Shown piece by piece: positions 13,065 through 24,640 of a DNA stretch of 64,000 bases (positions within the stretch are counted from its first letter, which is position 1; every line of letters starts with the position of its first letter). The notes beneath the pieces were generated by a model, which worked only from the letters and a program-made list of their open reading frames with translations, was not told the origin of the DNA and did no database searches. A program made the position numbers and the translations under genes. Source of the DNA: Lineus longissimus (lineage: Eukaryota; Nemertea; Pilidiophora; Heteronemertea; Lineidae); NCBI RefSeq assembly GCF_910592395.1, contig NC_088310.1, positions 21,895,501 to 21,959,500 on the forward strand, given 5' to 3'.

Positions 13065-16000
13065 AGTACTTTTTGAAAAGTCAAAACAATCGCTGACCAC
13101 AGCAACGACCTTGAAATAGACGATTACTGAAGGCAAATGAAATAGTAAAATGAGCAATGTCACATAACGCTTGGCTCAAATCCCCTTTTTTGTTCAATAT
13201 AGATATTCTTGATACCTGCACAACACACAAGAAAGAGGAATGTAATATTTTTGATGAGCCTAAAGCATTTGACTGATATTCAAACAACCTGAGATACTAC
13301 ATGTAACAATGTGTATGCTCAGCGAAATTTGATATAATGATATATACGTATCTTTTTTCACATTAATGCGGTCAGTTGCGAAAAAAAGTTATTCGTTATT
13401 TGAAGGCAAGAAACGAGACTATGTTAAGTTGTTCCGAGACGAATACCAGGCTCGACGCAGATGTCGAACAAGTTGGTCTGTAGCGGGTGCGTGCAGTGTA
13501 TACGGTTTGAAAGGCGTGTTGATGCTGACACCTCAACTGACATTATAAATGAAAATAAGAAGTGAAGTCTCATATTCTTAAATACACCACTGCCCTCTCC
13601 CATAAATATACCCACCACATCATGCCTGTGGTAAATAATCGATTCATCTCACATCTCAAGTGTCAACAACCCGCCACCTCTCTGATAGCCTAGCCATCCT
13701 AGTATTGCAGGGCGTACGATATGACCCAGCCGTGGTCACAACTCTACGCTGGCTGAACCTCTGGTGTCAAATGTAGGCTATGTGGAGCCAACTCTTGTAA
13801 CATTCATTGATTAGATATCTGATGAGTGTCACAATCAAATAAAACTAATATGATGAGAAATTGATTCTCTAATTAGTGCTTAAGACGTGATTTTCTTGCT
13901 ATCTGAGAAGTTAGGTTGATGGACTCCCGTATTAGCTGCCAAATGAGCTAGCAAGTGTAAAGGATTAGTAGTAATTCCGCTATCAGTTTTCAGTTCTTGG
14001 AGTTCTCAGTTTCTTACATACTGACCAGTAACAGTTCCGAAACATGTCGGATCAGGGTCCATCATTCACACGTTGTTTCATTTCAAATAATAGGAAAAAA
14101 ATAGTTTGTTAAAGTAAACCTATCCCTGTGTTCTTGCTGTGACATCGATTGAGGGCAAGTTGAATTTTCTCACAAAACACCATGAAATCACAGCAATTAT
14201 AAGGATGATTCGTTAAGGTCTTCCATCACAAAAATGTTTCCTTGCACAGCTATGCAAGGATTATTAGAAAGTAATTTGCCAAATTTGGTTCATTTTCACA
14301 GCCAGCGAAAATGCACTATATAATTGTAGAATGTTTGAAGGTGGTGGGGGATCTTTAACGGGGTTTCGACCTAGGGTATTAGACGTGTCCTTCATCCCAC
14401 ATTTTATGAAATCCGTAAAAAAAGTATAGGTTTTGTTCCTTTCCTGGTGGCAATCTAGATCTAAAATAGCAATAGCAAAAACTGCAGTTTTGGTTGATGG
14501 AGCGTGTTGACGCTTTTCATACGCTCATTCAGAGGGAAGAAATCAAATCTCCATCCCCTTCCGAAGTCTCTCTGGCAAAGGGTGATGCTGCCTGCGTATG
14601 TCTTGACATCTGCTCCTTCAGCTCTTAACTACGCCCCGCCTCCAGATTCAACCCGTTTAATGGACTATTTGCCAATCGATCGAAGAATGGCCGCGGCCAA
14701 TGGGAGGAAATTTGGTTTCATTGTTTCACCAGCTTGCATGATCGGTTTCGAGCTTGTGGCTGACTCTCAAGAGAAACTACATGTTTCAATTATAGCCATC
14801 TATAAGGCGAACCTGGCCTTTCAAGATTACCACTCTTTCGCTCATTACCTCAGTGACTATTGCTTAATAGGTAAACTTATTGGATCGTCACCTCCATTAA
14901 TGCGTAGCGAAAGGCCTTCCTAGACCATGCTGCTTCTTATTTGTTAGAGTGAAATGGTTTTGTCACTTTTCCATTTGGAGCCGCATGTTCATATTTCATG
15001 ACATCGTTTGGCGAATTAGGTATTGAAGCGGCCATTATGATCGCATTGGAAACATATTAGGAAACACTTACATGATCGGTGAGGTACATTCACATTACAG
15101 GCCTGTCACATCCATCACATCCAGGTAGATGATATGGTCTATGAGAGAAGACAGGTTGTAAGCTCAGCGGAGCAGTAACGTCGCGGAGAAGAGAAGAGAA
15201 AATATGAGAAATGATAACGCTGAAAAAATGCAGCGTGGAGGTATTGAGATGTTCGATTTAAATGAGGATCTGTCAGGAATAAGCGACTGTCAATTTAATT
15301 CTTTCATTAATCAGTATGAAAGTGTTGGTCAGAGAAAAACGGCAAAGGGTATGGATCTTATTTTCTTCAATTGTAAGTCATTTCCGAATGGTTCTAATGT
15401 TAGGATAGCCAGATGCCCCAACTACTGACAGCTTTCGCGCTTTTTTCAACATCTATCTATGTCTATATCCGGTGATTCTCATCTCGCCATGTTTTTATTG
15501 GTTTGCCCTTGTATTATCAACAGAAAAGCATAGTTTCGTTATTGAAAAGAACCCGACCACTAATATCACTGAAGAGAGAGGTTTTATTAATTTTATTCAA
15601 ATTTCATCTCCCAAAGCATAAGCTAGCACCTTGTCCTGATATTCGAAATGGAAGAGATGAAATGAGATTATGCTCACGTTTCATACGCTAACGATGCCAA
15701 AATCCAATTCATTCTCTTCCAGAACGTATTTGTAAGATGATCCTTTATGCAAACTGATTCAATTTTTAGATAACATATCGCCTAAGTCTTCATCTCACGA
15801 GAATATATCCCAAGTTTCATTACATCTACCGTCACACGTCAAACCCCATGTTCCATTTTATCTCATCAGCCTCCTAAAACCCCACGTGACCACGTAAGCA
15901 ACCATTATAGCATTTCCAGGAGAAGTAAAACAATTATATTACTACAGTATAAAAAGTGATTACGTCGCTTTCTATTAGGTGTCTTATACTAGAATGTATG

Positions 16001-17688
16001 GGATTAGGGAGCGGGGAGACAGATCTCATGATCCTGTACAGTAAATCGGGTAGAAATGGCCAGAAATCGAATCAGGGGAGGCTTTTAGCTGGGTATAAGG
16101 TGACATCAGCCAAATCGACTCGGGTCAACTGCTTAACCGTTGTGCAAATGGAATATTTCCTCTGTGATTGTGTCTCTTGACACCTGCTCTTGTCGCTATA
16201 CGCCAACTGCTAAGTGGATTGCCACGTAATTGCTGACTGCTTGTATGCTGCAGTGAGAGAAAAGAAGAGCTGCCGAAACCTGCTTGGTATAAGCCAATTC
16301 GAGAACTTACGCAATTCGGAAATCGCATAGGCAATGATAGAAATAAATCGAGCAACGTGTTATTTTCTATCACTTCTAGCAACCTTAATATTTTTTGACA
16401 ACATTACACGACTCTTCCGCACCAGTTCATCGGGTAGTGGCGAAAAACAACAAATAGCCTTGTCGTTGGTAAGGTGTTTATTTATTCTTAGACTTATACA
16501 GAATCGGTAAGCGGATGGCGGATTGCTATTTCGTTATGAAATATCCTACATAGATTATTTTCTCAGTTGATAGATATTGCATTTTTTAAATATATTTTTG
16601 CCCAAACTTACTTTGTCCTCTTTTTTAGAGACGTCTTCTCCAAATTTTCGTCAAATCTTAGTGTTGGGGTCACCCAGAGAGTGAATTTTGTTTTTTACAA
16701 CAGAAACTTCGCTGTTCATCTTCGAAATCAAGGGCAGCTCAGGAGAATGGGCGATAAGGAATGACAGCTTTATTTTTTTCTCTGGTAACAAAACTTCTTT
16801 ACGTACTTTCATTTTCGTAGAAAACTGCACAAAAACACCAGTCCTTCATTATCGGCAAATGTGACTGAAAAAAGAAAATGAGACGTTATTTTGCATTTGG
16901 AACAGTCAAGCAGTTCAATGCGATATGGCGTTAGAATGTCGCCATGAATTTAGCAAAAGCTTGCATTGATATAGAGGTGGCTTGTCTCCATCCGTATAAA
17001 AAATTACTCTTGCAACACTTATTTCATTCAGTGGGAAAAAGGCTGTTGCAGGTATCATTTGCATTTTGATTTGATAAATGTCACATGTGATCGCACTCAT
17101 TCAAATTACTGAAATTTCAAACGTCATCGACGTTAATTTTATGCTTTTTTGAAACTGGACCAGGTGTGCTTTGTGAGCAAACTAATATTTTTAATTATCC
17201 GATGACAATTTTATTGATAATTGTTGTGTTATTAACTTTGGTTACTGAGTATAGTAGTAACGTAATAAACAGCTGTTGAAATCGGCTGCTGACCGCATCA
17301 GATAGCCCGCAGCATTTTTCAACTTTTGTAGCAATAAAAAGTATTTGTTTTAGATACCAACTAGGAGCATACATGTATGTATAGCAAAGACTGCCACGGT
17401 GGTCTTCAGTCTTCTATGACTTGTCATTCCCTAGTGAACAGCAGAGTTGCAACACTATTATGTACTCATTGATAACTCGTTTTCATTAATAAGAAGTGTC
17501 ATTGATGGTGTATTGAATATACATACTATTATACAGTTAACGAATGCGCGACGCCGTGCAAGCCGGCCACTGAGAAAGTCCTGCTAGCAATGACAAAGGG
17601 CCTTTGTAACTCTCGCTAATATCTAACATCGTTCTGTGTCCCCCGTTACCATTGACATGACATGATTCTCACACGTTGAAAATTCCAA
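13065..17688. other. non-coding, no supported gene
   Basis: The longest frame is 139 codons on the plus strand (14504-14923). It starts at GTG and has no recognised motif or splice support. TACATGTA sites lie at 13298 and 17370. Confidence 0.5.
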
Positions 17689-18252
17689 TTATTGATTGAT
17701 ATTATGTCTGGGATATATTGCGATGGTTTTGGTGAAATTTCTGGCAGATCTCATTTTCTCTTCGGCGGAGGCACAGCAGGGTACTTGAGGAGTAATCACG
17801 CCCAACCCGGGAGCCCGATTTGCACTGACAAGTAAATTTGTTTCTGAATTTACCAGCTTCGAGCTCATTGTTATAGACAAATCTTCCCCGACATATCGAA
17901 ATGAGCCCGGCTCAATATGGAGTATGCCAACTTTGGCCGTGAGATATTTCATCTTGTGAGCGATTTCTTGGTAGCCAACGACTAGACTTTCTCGTCCCGT
18001 TACGACTAATCTCATTCTCGAATAAGATGCTATAGATGTATCAGTTAGCATAATTATTGAGAAGGGGTGACATTTCTTAATCACAGATAGAATGCTACTT
18101 TTGATACCGAATATTATAAATACCGGTAACGTTTTCTGAGAAACAAATCGAAATATTCCAAATCGGGTCAAATCCGTCATTCGTGCTATTGTCTCAAATC
18201 CCAAATCCGCACGGGTCGAAGACAATCCAAAGACGAACGTTGTCGGTTGTGA
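17689..18252 (-). CDS. long open frame of unknown status (187 codons, stop to stop)
   Basis: The minus strand is open from 18252 to the TAA at 17689. The first ATG codon is about 25 codons in (18180). The peptide is not low-complexity: it contains stretches such as LVVTGRESLVVGYQEIAHKM and ends PRHNINQ. No signal peptide, convincing membrane segment or recognisable motif stands out. Under a random model at this AT content I would expect only a few hundredths of a frame this long in 64 kb, so it is longer than chance. No splice sites, promoter or polyadenylation context that I trust flank it, and I do not recognise a family. It could be an exon, a decayed transposon frame, or an unlucky random frame. 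Confidence 0.2.
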   Translation of the reverse strand, partial: SQPTTFVFGLSSTRADLGFETIARMTDLTRFGIFRFVSQKTLPVFIIFGIKSSILSVIKKCHPFSIIMLTDTSIASYSRMRLVVTGRESLVVGYQEIAHKMKYLTAKVGILHIEPGSFRYVGEDLSITMSSKLVNSETNLLVSANRAPGLGVITPQVPCCASAEEKMRSARNFTKTIAIYPRHNINQ

Positions 18253-18600
18253 CTATGTCACATAATCACGGAAACCATAAGCTAATTTTGATCTTATATT
18301 CTGCCTAAGTACCGAGTAATTTGTTTTTTCAGAGAAATAAGCTACACTTTTCATATCGTTGCTACTCATCACTGCAACCACAATCAACGATAAGCATTTT
18401 TAATAGTTGTTCATACATCCTGCAACTGCTCAATGTAAGCCAGTGATACTGATCAGGACAGTAGCAACAATGGACTCCCAACCGAGTAGTCACGCTAAAA
18501 TGAAACATTGTTCGATCCAGAAGAGATCAATGATTTAGCATGATAACTATGACCTTTACTATGGCATATTACTGTTAATACGATAGAACTTCTGTAACAG

Positions 18601-18680
18601 GCAAATAAATCTAGAAGAACGCGAGGCAAAACCAAATTAAGCAAATAAATCGAGATGAACGCGAGGCAAAACCAAATATA
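18601..18680. repeat. 40-bp tandem duplication
   Basis: 18601-18640 and 18641-18680 match at 36 of 40 positions (differences at unit positions 12, 16, 38 and 39) with no indels. Both carry GAACGCGAGGCAAAACCAAA. The high identity implies a fairly recent duplication. No coding role is visible. Confidence 0.9.
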
Positions 18681-19735
18681 CTAAACACAAAACTGTCCGC
18701 CACCTATATGTATCACCTCTTACGCGACCCTTTTCTCGAAGTCGACTGTAGCATTGATCCGATTCTACCAGTTTTGACGAATTATTCATCCAAATGTAGG
18801 TTTGGACGTAAAAGGTATTAGCCACCCAAGACAATATAGTGCTTTTCGGCCAATTCTGACACAACCAGCTTTGGCTTCATGGCGGAATGTGTCGTCAGCT
18901 GAATACCTGTTTTCGGCCTATAAAGGACGTCGTCAGCCCGTATAATCTGGCTGTGTTTTTCGTCAATACCACATTGATTTCCATCGTGTATCATTGCAAC
19001 AGAAGTGGTCGACCAGGTAATAGAGAGGGGTTTTAGTAACCACCTCAATGGGGAATAAGCTCGATACCAAACCATAAGGACGATATAAAATTAATGATGT
19101 TGTGAATGTAAAACGCCGTGGGAGTTGAGTATAGTGTATGGATGGCTCCCTAAAGACATCGATTAGGAATAGACTGCGAAAGAAGCCCAAGAGAATGCCA
19201 TCGACTTGTCGTCTACGCATTGTCGCCATCATTCAATATAGATGTCATTCAAAAAGCATCACATAACGTTCCGATAAATAATTCAGCGTTGTAATTAAAA
19301 TCATTTTGGCTCTACACGGAGACGTGACCCTCCTGGCAGACCTGTCATAGTCGCTAAATCATTACAAGTCGCGTGCTAACTCATTCCCAATAATTACACG
19401 GCATCCTATTGCATCCCCAGACAAAAAGACCGTAGCAATATTTGATGACAAGATCTCTATTAATATGAAAATATATCATGAAATCGAGCGTGATGATTAC
19501 CAAGGAGGCTTTCATCGGCCTAAGATTACATGGCGCCGAGTCCCTAAGGAACGTCTATTGGAAACCAAGATTAGGAGGCTATCAAGCCATTGTGATATTG
19601 AGCGACGTATCTGGCAGCATATTCCCTAGCTAATCTAAGCAATATTGTTGATTCCGATGGCGGGTATAATGACATAGGCTTATGATACATAAGTAAGCTG
19701 GGATAATTAATAATCGAGCGCGACCTGTATCACTG

Positions 19736-19926
19736 GCAGACGTGATCAAACCCCGATTACAGACCAAAAGGCTTGTGGCTGCGAATAAGCTACTTCCGGT
19801 ATACGAGTGTAAGGCTTTTGAGAGGGCCATAATTTGTTTCACAGAAAGCATGCGGATGTAATCGAACCCCGGTTACAGACTAGCATAAACCAGAGGTTGT
19901 GACGAATCAGGCACTTCTGGTATGTG
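19736..19926. repeat. diverged direct repeat of about 75 bp, 116 bp apart
   Basis: The segment from about 19736 recurs from about 19852. Both share, in order, ATC(A/G)AACCCCG(A/G)TTACAGAC, a (A/G)GGTTGTG-like core and ACTTC(C/T)GGTAT. On the minus strand each carries GGGGTT(T/C)GAT, close to a tRNA B box, so a tRNA-derived SINE fragment is possible. No convincing A box was found at the right spacing. Confidence 0.55.
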
Positions 19927-22900
19927 TGTCACATTCAATGTTTAAGTGAAGGTAGGCATGCCAAGAATCGCGGTTTCAAGTTGTATAGGACGTCAACGAA
20001 AGAGTGTGGGGACACAACTCGTACCAAAGACTTCTGGCACTTCAGCGGCAATTTTCAGAACGACAGGTTTGAGCTTGCAGTAAGTGAAAATCCAGCATCA
20101 GATTGCGGTGTGCTTGATATAAATCTTACACCTTTGTGGTGAATTCTCATTAGAATGACACCAGCCAAAGAGTGGGAGGAAACTTCAAAAGATGGCTGGT
20201 ATTTTCGGCACAAAGAAATATTCACGGCCCATCTTTGACATGACACTGAAACTATTGCAGTGATTATTTGAAGCTTTGATATTGTTGAGAGCCTTCGATT
20301 CCGCATAGAAATATTGTATTATTGCGTTGTGGCATGTTACCCAAGGTTACTCCATATCCGAGGGTTCAAGTGGTATTACAATAATGACATTTTGTAACGG
20401 AGATATTCCACGGTATGTCTGGCACAAAAGGGAATGATATTGTTCCTTACCATCCTTTGAGGATATAAGGGTTCAAGAATGCATGTGATGGTCTTAGCGT
20501 ATGGTGTACAAGTAGGTTTTGTGAGGAAGACAGCAGTCAGAACAGGGTGATACCAGCATCTCTCAAGGCTAACCATTCTTTATCAAGTTCAAAGTAGTGT
20601 TACAATAACACGGAATCTGCTATGAAAATATTTCTTGGTATGTTTGCTTACAATGGTGTATCATTGCGGCTTGGGTTCTTCGAAAGGGGCCGATATTTTG
20701 AAAGTTGTCCTGTTTGCTTTGTGGTGGTTTCTTTGAGAGGTGTCATTGAAGGTTGCCGGGGCATTATCCAAGGTTGCCCATTCTTTGCCTTCCTGAAGTG
20801 GTGCTACAGCAAGAGGAAGTGCAGGCACCATGGTGCGGTCATTAATGATGCGGGGCCATTCTATCCAATATTCCAATCCGGAATCAATTTCATGAAATAC
20901 CACAATATGCTTAAAAAGCCCTTACAATCTATTACAATATGAAAAATCAACCGCCTTCAGGAAGTATGATAAATCAACGCGATTTTCAATCGTTCTTAAT
21001 TTCAAATGGACCGATTTTGAGAGTCTTGTACGGGGCATTGAAATATTGTGGTAATTTTCGTATTAATTGCCTAGTTATTGTGTCGATTATTTCAGAGGTC
21101 TAGTCACTCTTGGTGTCAGTTTCCTTCACCTGCTTCACCTTTAAAACCTCTCTGAAATTAGCCTTAATGGGGTTTAATATGCGGGAACCAGCTGTGTGAA
21201 CTGTGAAAGGAAATTTTATGAAAATGGGTACAGTTCTGCAATGCGAGTTCGCCAGTTCTATCCATTAGTAATACAACTGACGTATGCATCAATTCTTATT
21301 TTCCTTTTTGTCGTCTTTGCAGAAATTGACAAGATTCGTTTTATACTTGTGCATTGCAAAATTAGTAAATGGACGATCCAACAAGCCCGCAGGGGTTGTC
21401 CGTGCTAGCTCTTGGCATGAAAACGCTCCCATCACTGATCTTTTCGTAGTAATTCAATCTGCGCAGGGTAATACAGGGAAATGTCAATATCTCTAAAAAA
21501 TAAGGAAGAAATTGAATGTCATAAGTATCAAATTAGTGAATCTGTAATGTGTAACATAACACCAAATTATACAAGAAACCTCATTATTTACCCATCTAAT
21601 CTTGCAAGCACAAAGACCAGAAAATCAACATGTCTTGACTACAATCTATAATCAGCATTAATTATATAGAAAAACTCATTAATTATTATTTTCCTCATAT
21701 ACGTCCATTGTTACGCCATCTAAGATATGGTTACGGCCATTGTGGATGGCCCGGGGTCCCGCTTACTCGCCTGACATTTGCAGTGGCTGGGTCGTGGCGT
21801 GCTGAGGTGGGAGGTCCAATAATGACAGAAACTGCATGCAGGAAGAAAAATCGATGACTTCGCCCAGGGCTAGGTATCACTCTAGTTAACGTATGATCAT
21901 GACAATCATTTCCTTGATTCAATTGAAGACCTGCACATGTCGCCTTAAACCGCTGAGGAGAAGACAAAATAGGCATTGACACGGTATAAGTGGATTAGAG
22001 CCAAGACAACGATGTGAAGTATTTTTCCATCTTGGGTCTTACATTTGGCTTTGACGATTAAGATGATGGGGAGCTTGGAAAGAACCTACCGCAGTTGTAA
22101 TCCAGTGACTAAACCAATCCGTTTTCATTTCTAGGTTTGATGATGGATGTCGTGCAATTGTGTCTATCTTCATTGTTCTGTTCAGTGGCTTGTAATGAGC
22201 AATCATCACAATAAAGGTTACTTGGTCAAGCGATCAAAAGTTTGTACTTAAAACGTTGTATTTGATGATATTACGGCTGAGTAATGCATCGCGGCCACTT
22301 TCATGACTTTCAATTGAAAAATATACCAACTATTACAGGAAATGCATGCATTTCAAATAAAACCCTCTTTTTTATCATCGAGGAGACCCAAGGCCCCAAA
22401 TTACATGAGTACGGTAGCCTTTATGACAGGATTTTTTTTTTTATGTTCCAAGTACTGTCTCGTGATGTTAGTAACGACTCATGAAAGAACTTGAAGCAGA
22501 AACGTTCTGGCTGGAATAGATGATAGAATAACCGAGGTTGTTCTTTTTCGTCCTTGTATTGCGGGAGCGGTCATGCCAACAGCTAACGACGACACAACAC
22601 AAAAAGCTGTAATATACTACTTGACAAGGACCCACGTACGATACCATCAGTTGTTCTCGTGATGACCCCGTATCACTTGACAATGGCAAATCAAGAAGGT
22701 TGGGCAAATGACGCTGACCAATTTTCTACTTGTGATGTCAAAACAACACAACCATTATTAAACACACGACCTTGGGTCATTAGTCCAAGCCACTTGTCAC
22801 TTTACCCACTGATTGTCAAAAGAATTAGCATTAAAAACCCCTCAAGAAAACTAGTGTTTTCCGTCTCCTTCCTTACCACACCACCTTTCGGAAAATGTAC

Positions 22901-23043
22901 ACCACACTTGGCACTATTAACCGGCTGAACTCCTGTTTAAAATGTCACCTGTCCCGTTCTTGAGGCAGCTTTGTGATTTTATAAACTCGTTGAATGGGTG
23001 TGGTACATGGCGCTCCATTGACAACAGGAGATGATTGGTATAC

Positions 23044-23073
23044 GGCCCGGTATTACTAAGACAAAGCCGGGAC
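23044..23073. repeat. hairpin-like motif, copy 1 of 2
   Basis: A 30-bp segment has GC-rich ends (GGCCCGG and CCGGG) enclosing TATTACTAAGACAAAG. A very similar arrangement lies at 23240-23269, 196 bp away, suggesting two copies of one small element. Confidence 0.4.
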
Positions 23074-23239
23074 AGATTATGCGAGTATACACACGTGACG
23101 GGCTCTGAAGCCGGTGTCGGATATCTAAGAGTCCCTACCACTTTACGGCGTATCAAATTACAAAATATTAATACTGAAGAATAGCGTGGGGCACAATCGT
23201 CGCTATTGTTTCGTGGCGTACAATCTAGTTGGGATAATA

Positions 23240-23269
23240 CCTCGGCTTATTAAGACTTAAAACCGGAGG
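23240..23269. repeat. hairpin-like motif, copy 2 of 2
   Basis: CCTCGG and CCGGAGG enclose TTATTAAGACTTAAAA. The central (A)TTAxTAAGAC core matches the copy at 23044-23073. The two copies differ in arm bases yet both keep complementary ends. Confidence 0.4.
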
Positions 23270-24546
23270 TGGCTAACACGTGCTGTGTAGCAACATAGGA
23301 AGGGTCCCTTCTTTAGCATAATTAGATTGGACACCATTCACGCAGGTTGTCCGATTTGGTTTCTTTTAACGGGTGTATGCTATGTTCCGTGGCAGCGGTT
23401 GCACGGCAGCGATTCGCATGATGACGTGACGATACGGTGGCTAAGTTGTGGCAGTTCCTGGTAAGACTTGCCAGATGCCTGATACGTGCACGCACTGCCT
23501 TTACCCGTTATCGTGTATCATTTTTGATGATACTCACTAGGTTGTCCGAGCATATCAAAAACAGAACAAGCCCGAGCCCAACAAAGAAATGTAAGGGTTG
23601 TTATCATCGCCCCTCAGACCTATCGGATGCATTACTATATACCAGGCAGTAAGCTTGCTAAGAATTATTTTTTGTTACACACTAGGACTAATCGTGGCTT
23701 TTTTAATTTCAGCAAATTGTATTCAATTGTGGGTGAAACTCAACTTGCCATGTGCATTGCGGTTTTTGAAAGTCATCCCTAATTTGGCCTGAATCAGGTC
23801 TATAGCCAATTAAACCAAAAAGCAATGATCAGTAACACAAATCAAGGTAGTGAGGCAGATCAACATTTCCTCATTTGCCACTCAATTTGTTTTCAACAGG
23901 GATATCCAATTATTGATAGGGGTCTTCAATGCTTGCCCAAGGACATCAATACGGAAATTACAACAGATTTGGGTATCAGATTATTTGCTATGGATTTATC
24001 ATCAAAATTTCAAGTTCGTGGGCGGAGCACCCGTCCTCGGTATTGAAATTGCATTAAAGTTTTAAAAACATCTTAGTCGATAACCTTGGGGATTCTAATG
24101 ACTTCGGCCTTGATTGAAATCTACCATCTGCCACGGTCAATTCATCCGGTACAGGGGAAGAAGGGTAAATGTTTTCTTGGGGCGCTGTGAATGGGGATAT
24201 CAGGTGGTCATCTAACTTGGTTTGACCCTTGCCTTTGTGACAGACTTTGATTGAAATTCCAGAAACTTTCCTCAATGAGAGAAGTCCTATTCGGGTAAGA
24301 CTGTCAGGTTTCATCGTCAACGAAACTCCAAAGTTTCCCTCCGCAATGGTAAACAAATAAGTGAGGTAAATGTTGAAACTATTTTGGCAAGGTGTGTATA
24401 CTGGCTTATTCCGTACCTGAACATCTGTATTGAACATCTAAATATCAAAACAGAGTGATTCTCCCGATCGACCTACATCGGCATAGTCCATGGCAGGATA
24501 TGGCCGCCATCTTCCCACTTTTGTGATTGGTTGATCGCAGTAAACT

Positions 24547-24640
24547 GTCCTAGCATCCTAGTGACGGAGTGTGCAACATGGAAAGACCAAACATCACACT
24601 GGGTTGAATGTAGATTTTGTTCCAGTGTGTATGCTAGGAC
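24547..24640. repeat. nested inverted repeats (94 bp)
   Basis: The outer arms GTCCTAGCAT (24547-24556) and ATGCTAGGAC (24631-24640) are perfect complements. The inner arms CACACTGG (24595-24602) and CCAGTGTG (24622-24629) are also perfect, and the inner right arm ends one base before the outer right arm. A small fold-back element or structured RNA would explain this. No target duplication was seen. Confidence 0.55.

Larger units (their letters stand above)
19927..24546. other. non-coding apart from the twin hairpins
   Basis: The antiparallel frames at 20622-20942 (plus, 106 codons) and 20661-20903 (minus, 80 codons) are mutually exclusive and of chance length. Around 20.3-20.8 kb the phrases GGGTTCAAG and AAGGTTGCC recur, hinting at a diverged repeat that I could not delimit. 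Confidence 0.45.

Noticed and set aside
14504-14923. 139-codon plus-strand frame
   Set aside because: It starts at GTG, has no splice or promoter context, contains no recognisable domain, and about one frame near this length is expected by chance.
20622-20942. Antiparallel frames of 106 and 80 codons
   Set aside because: They are mutually exclusive and of chance length; neither resembles a transposon protein.
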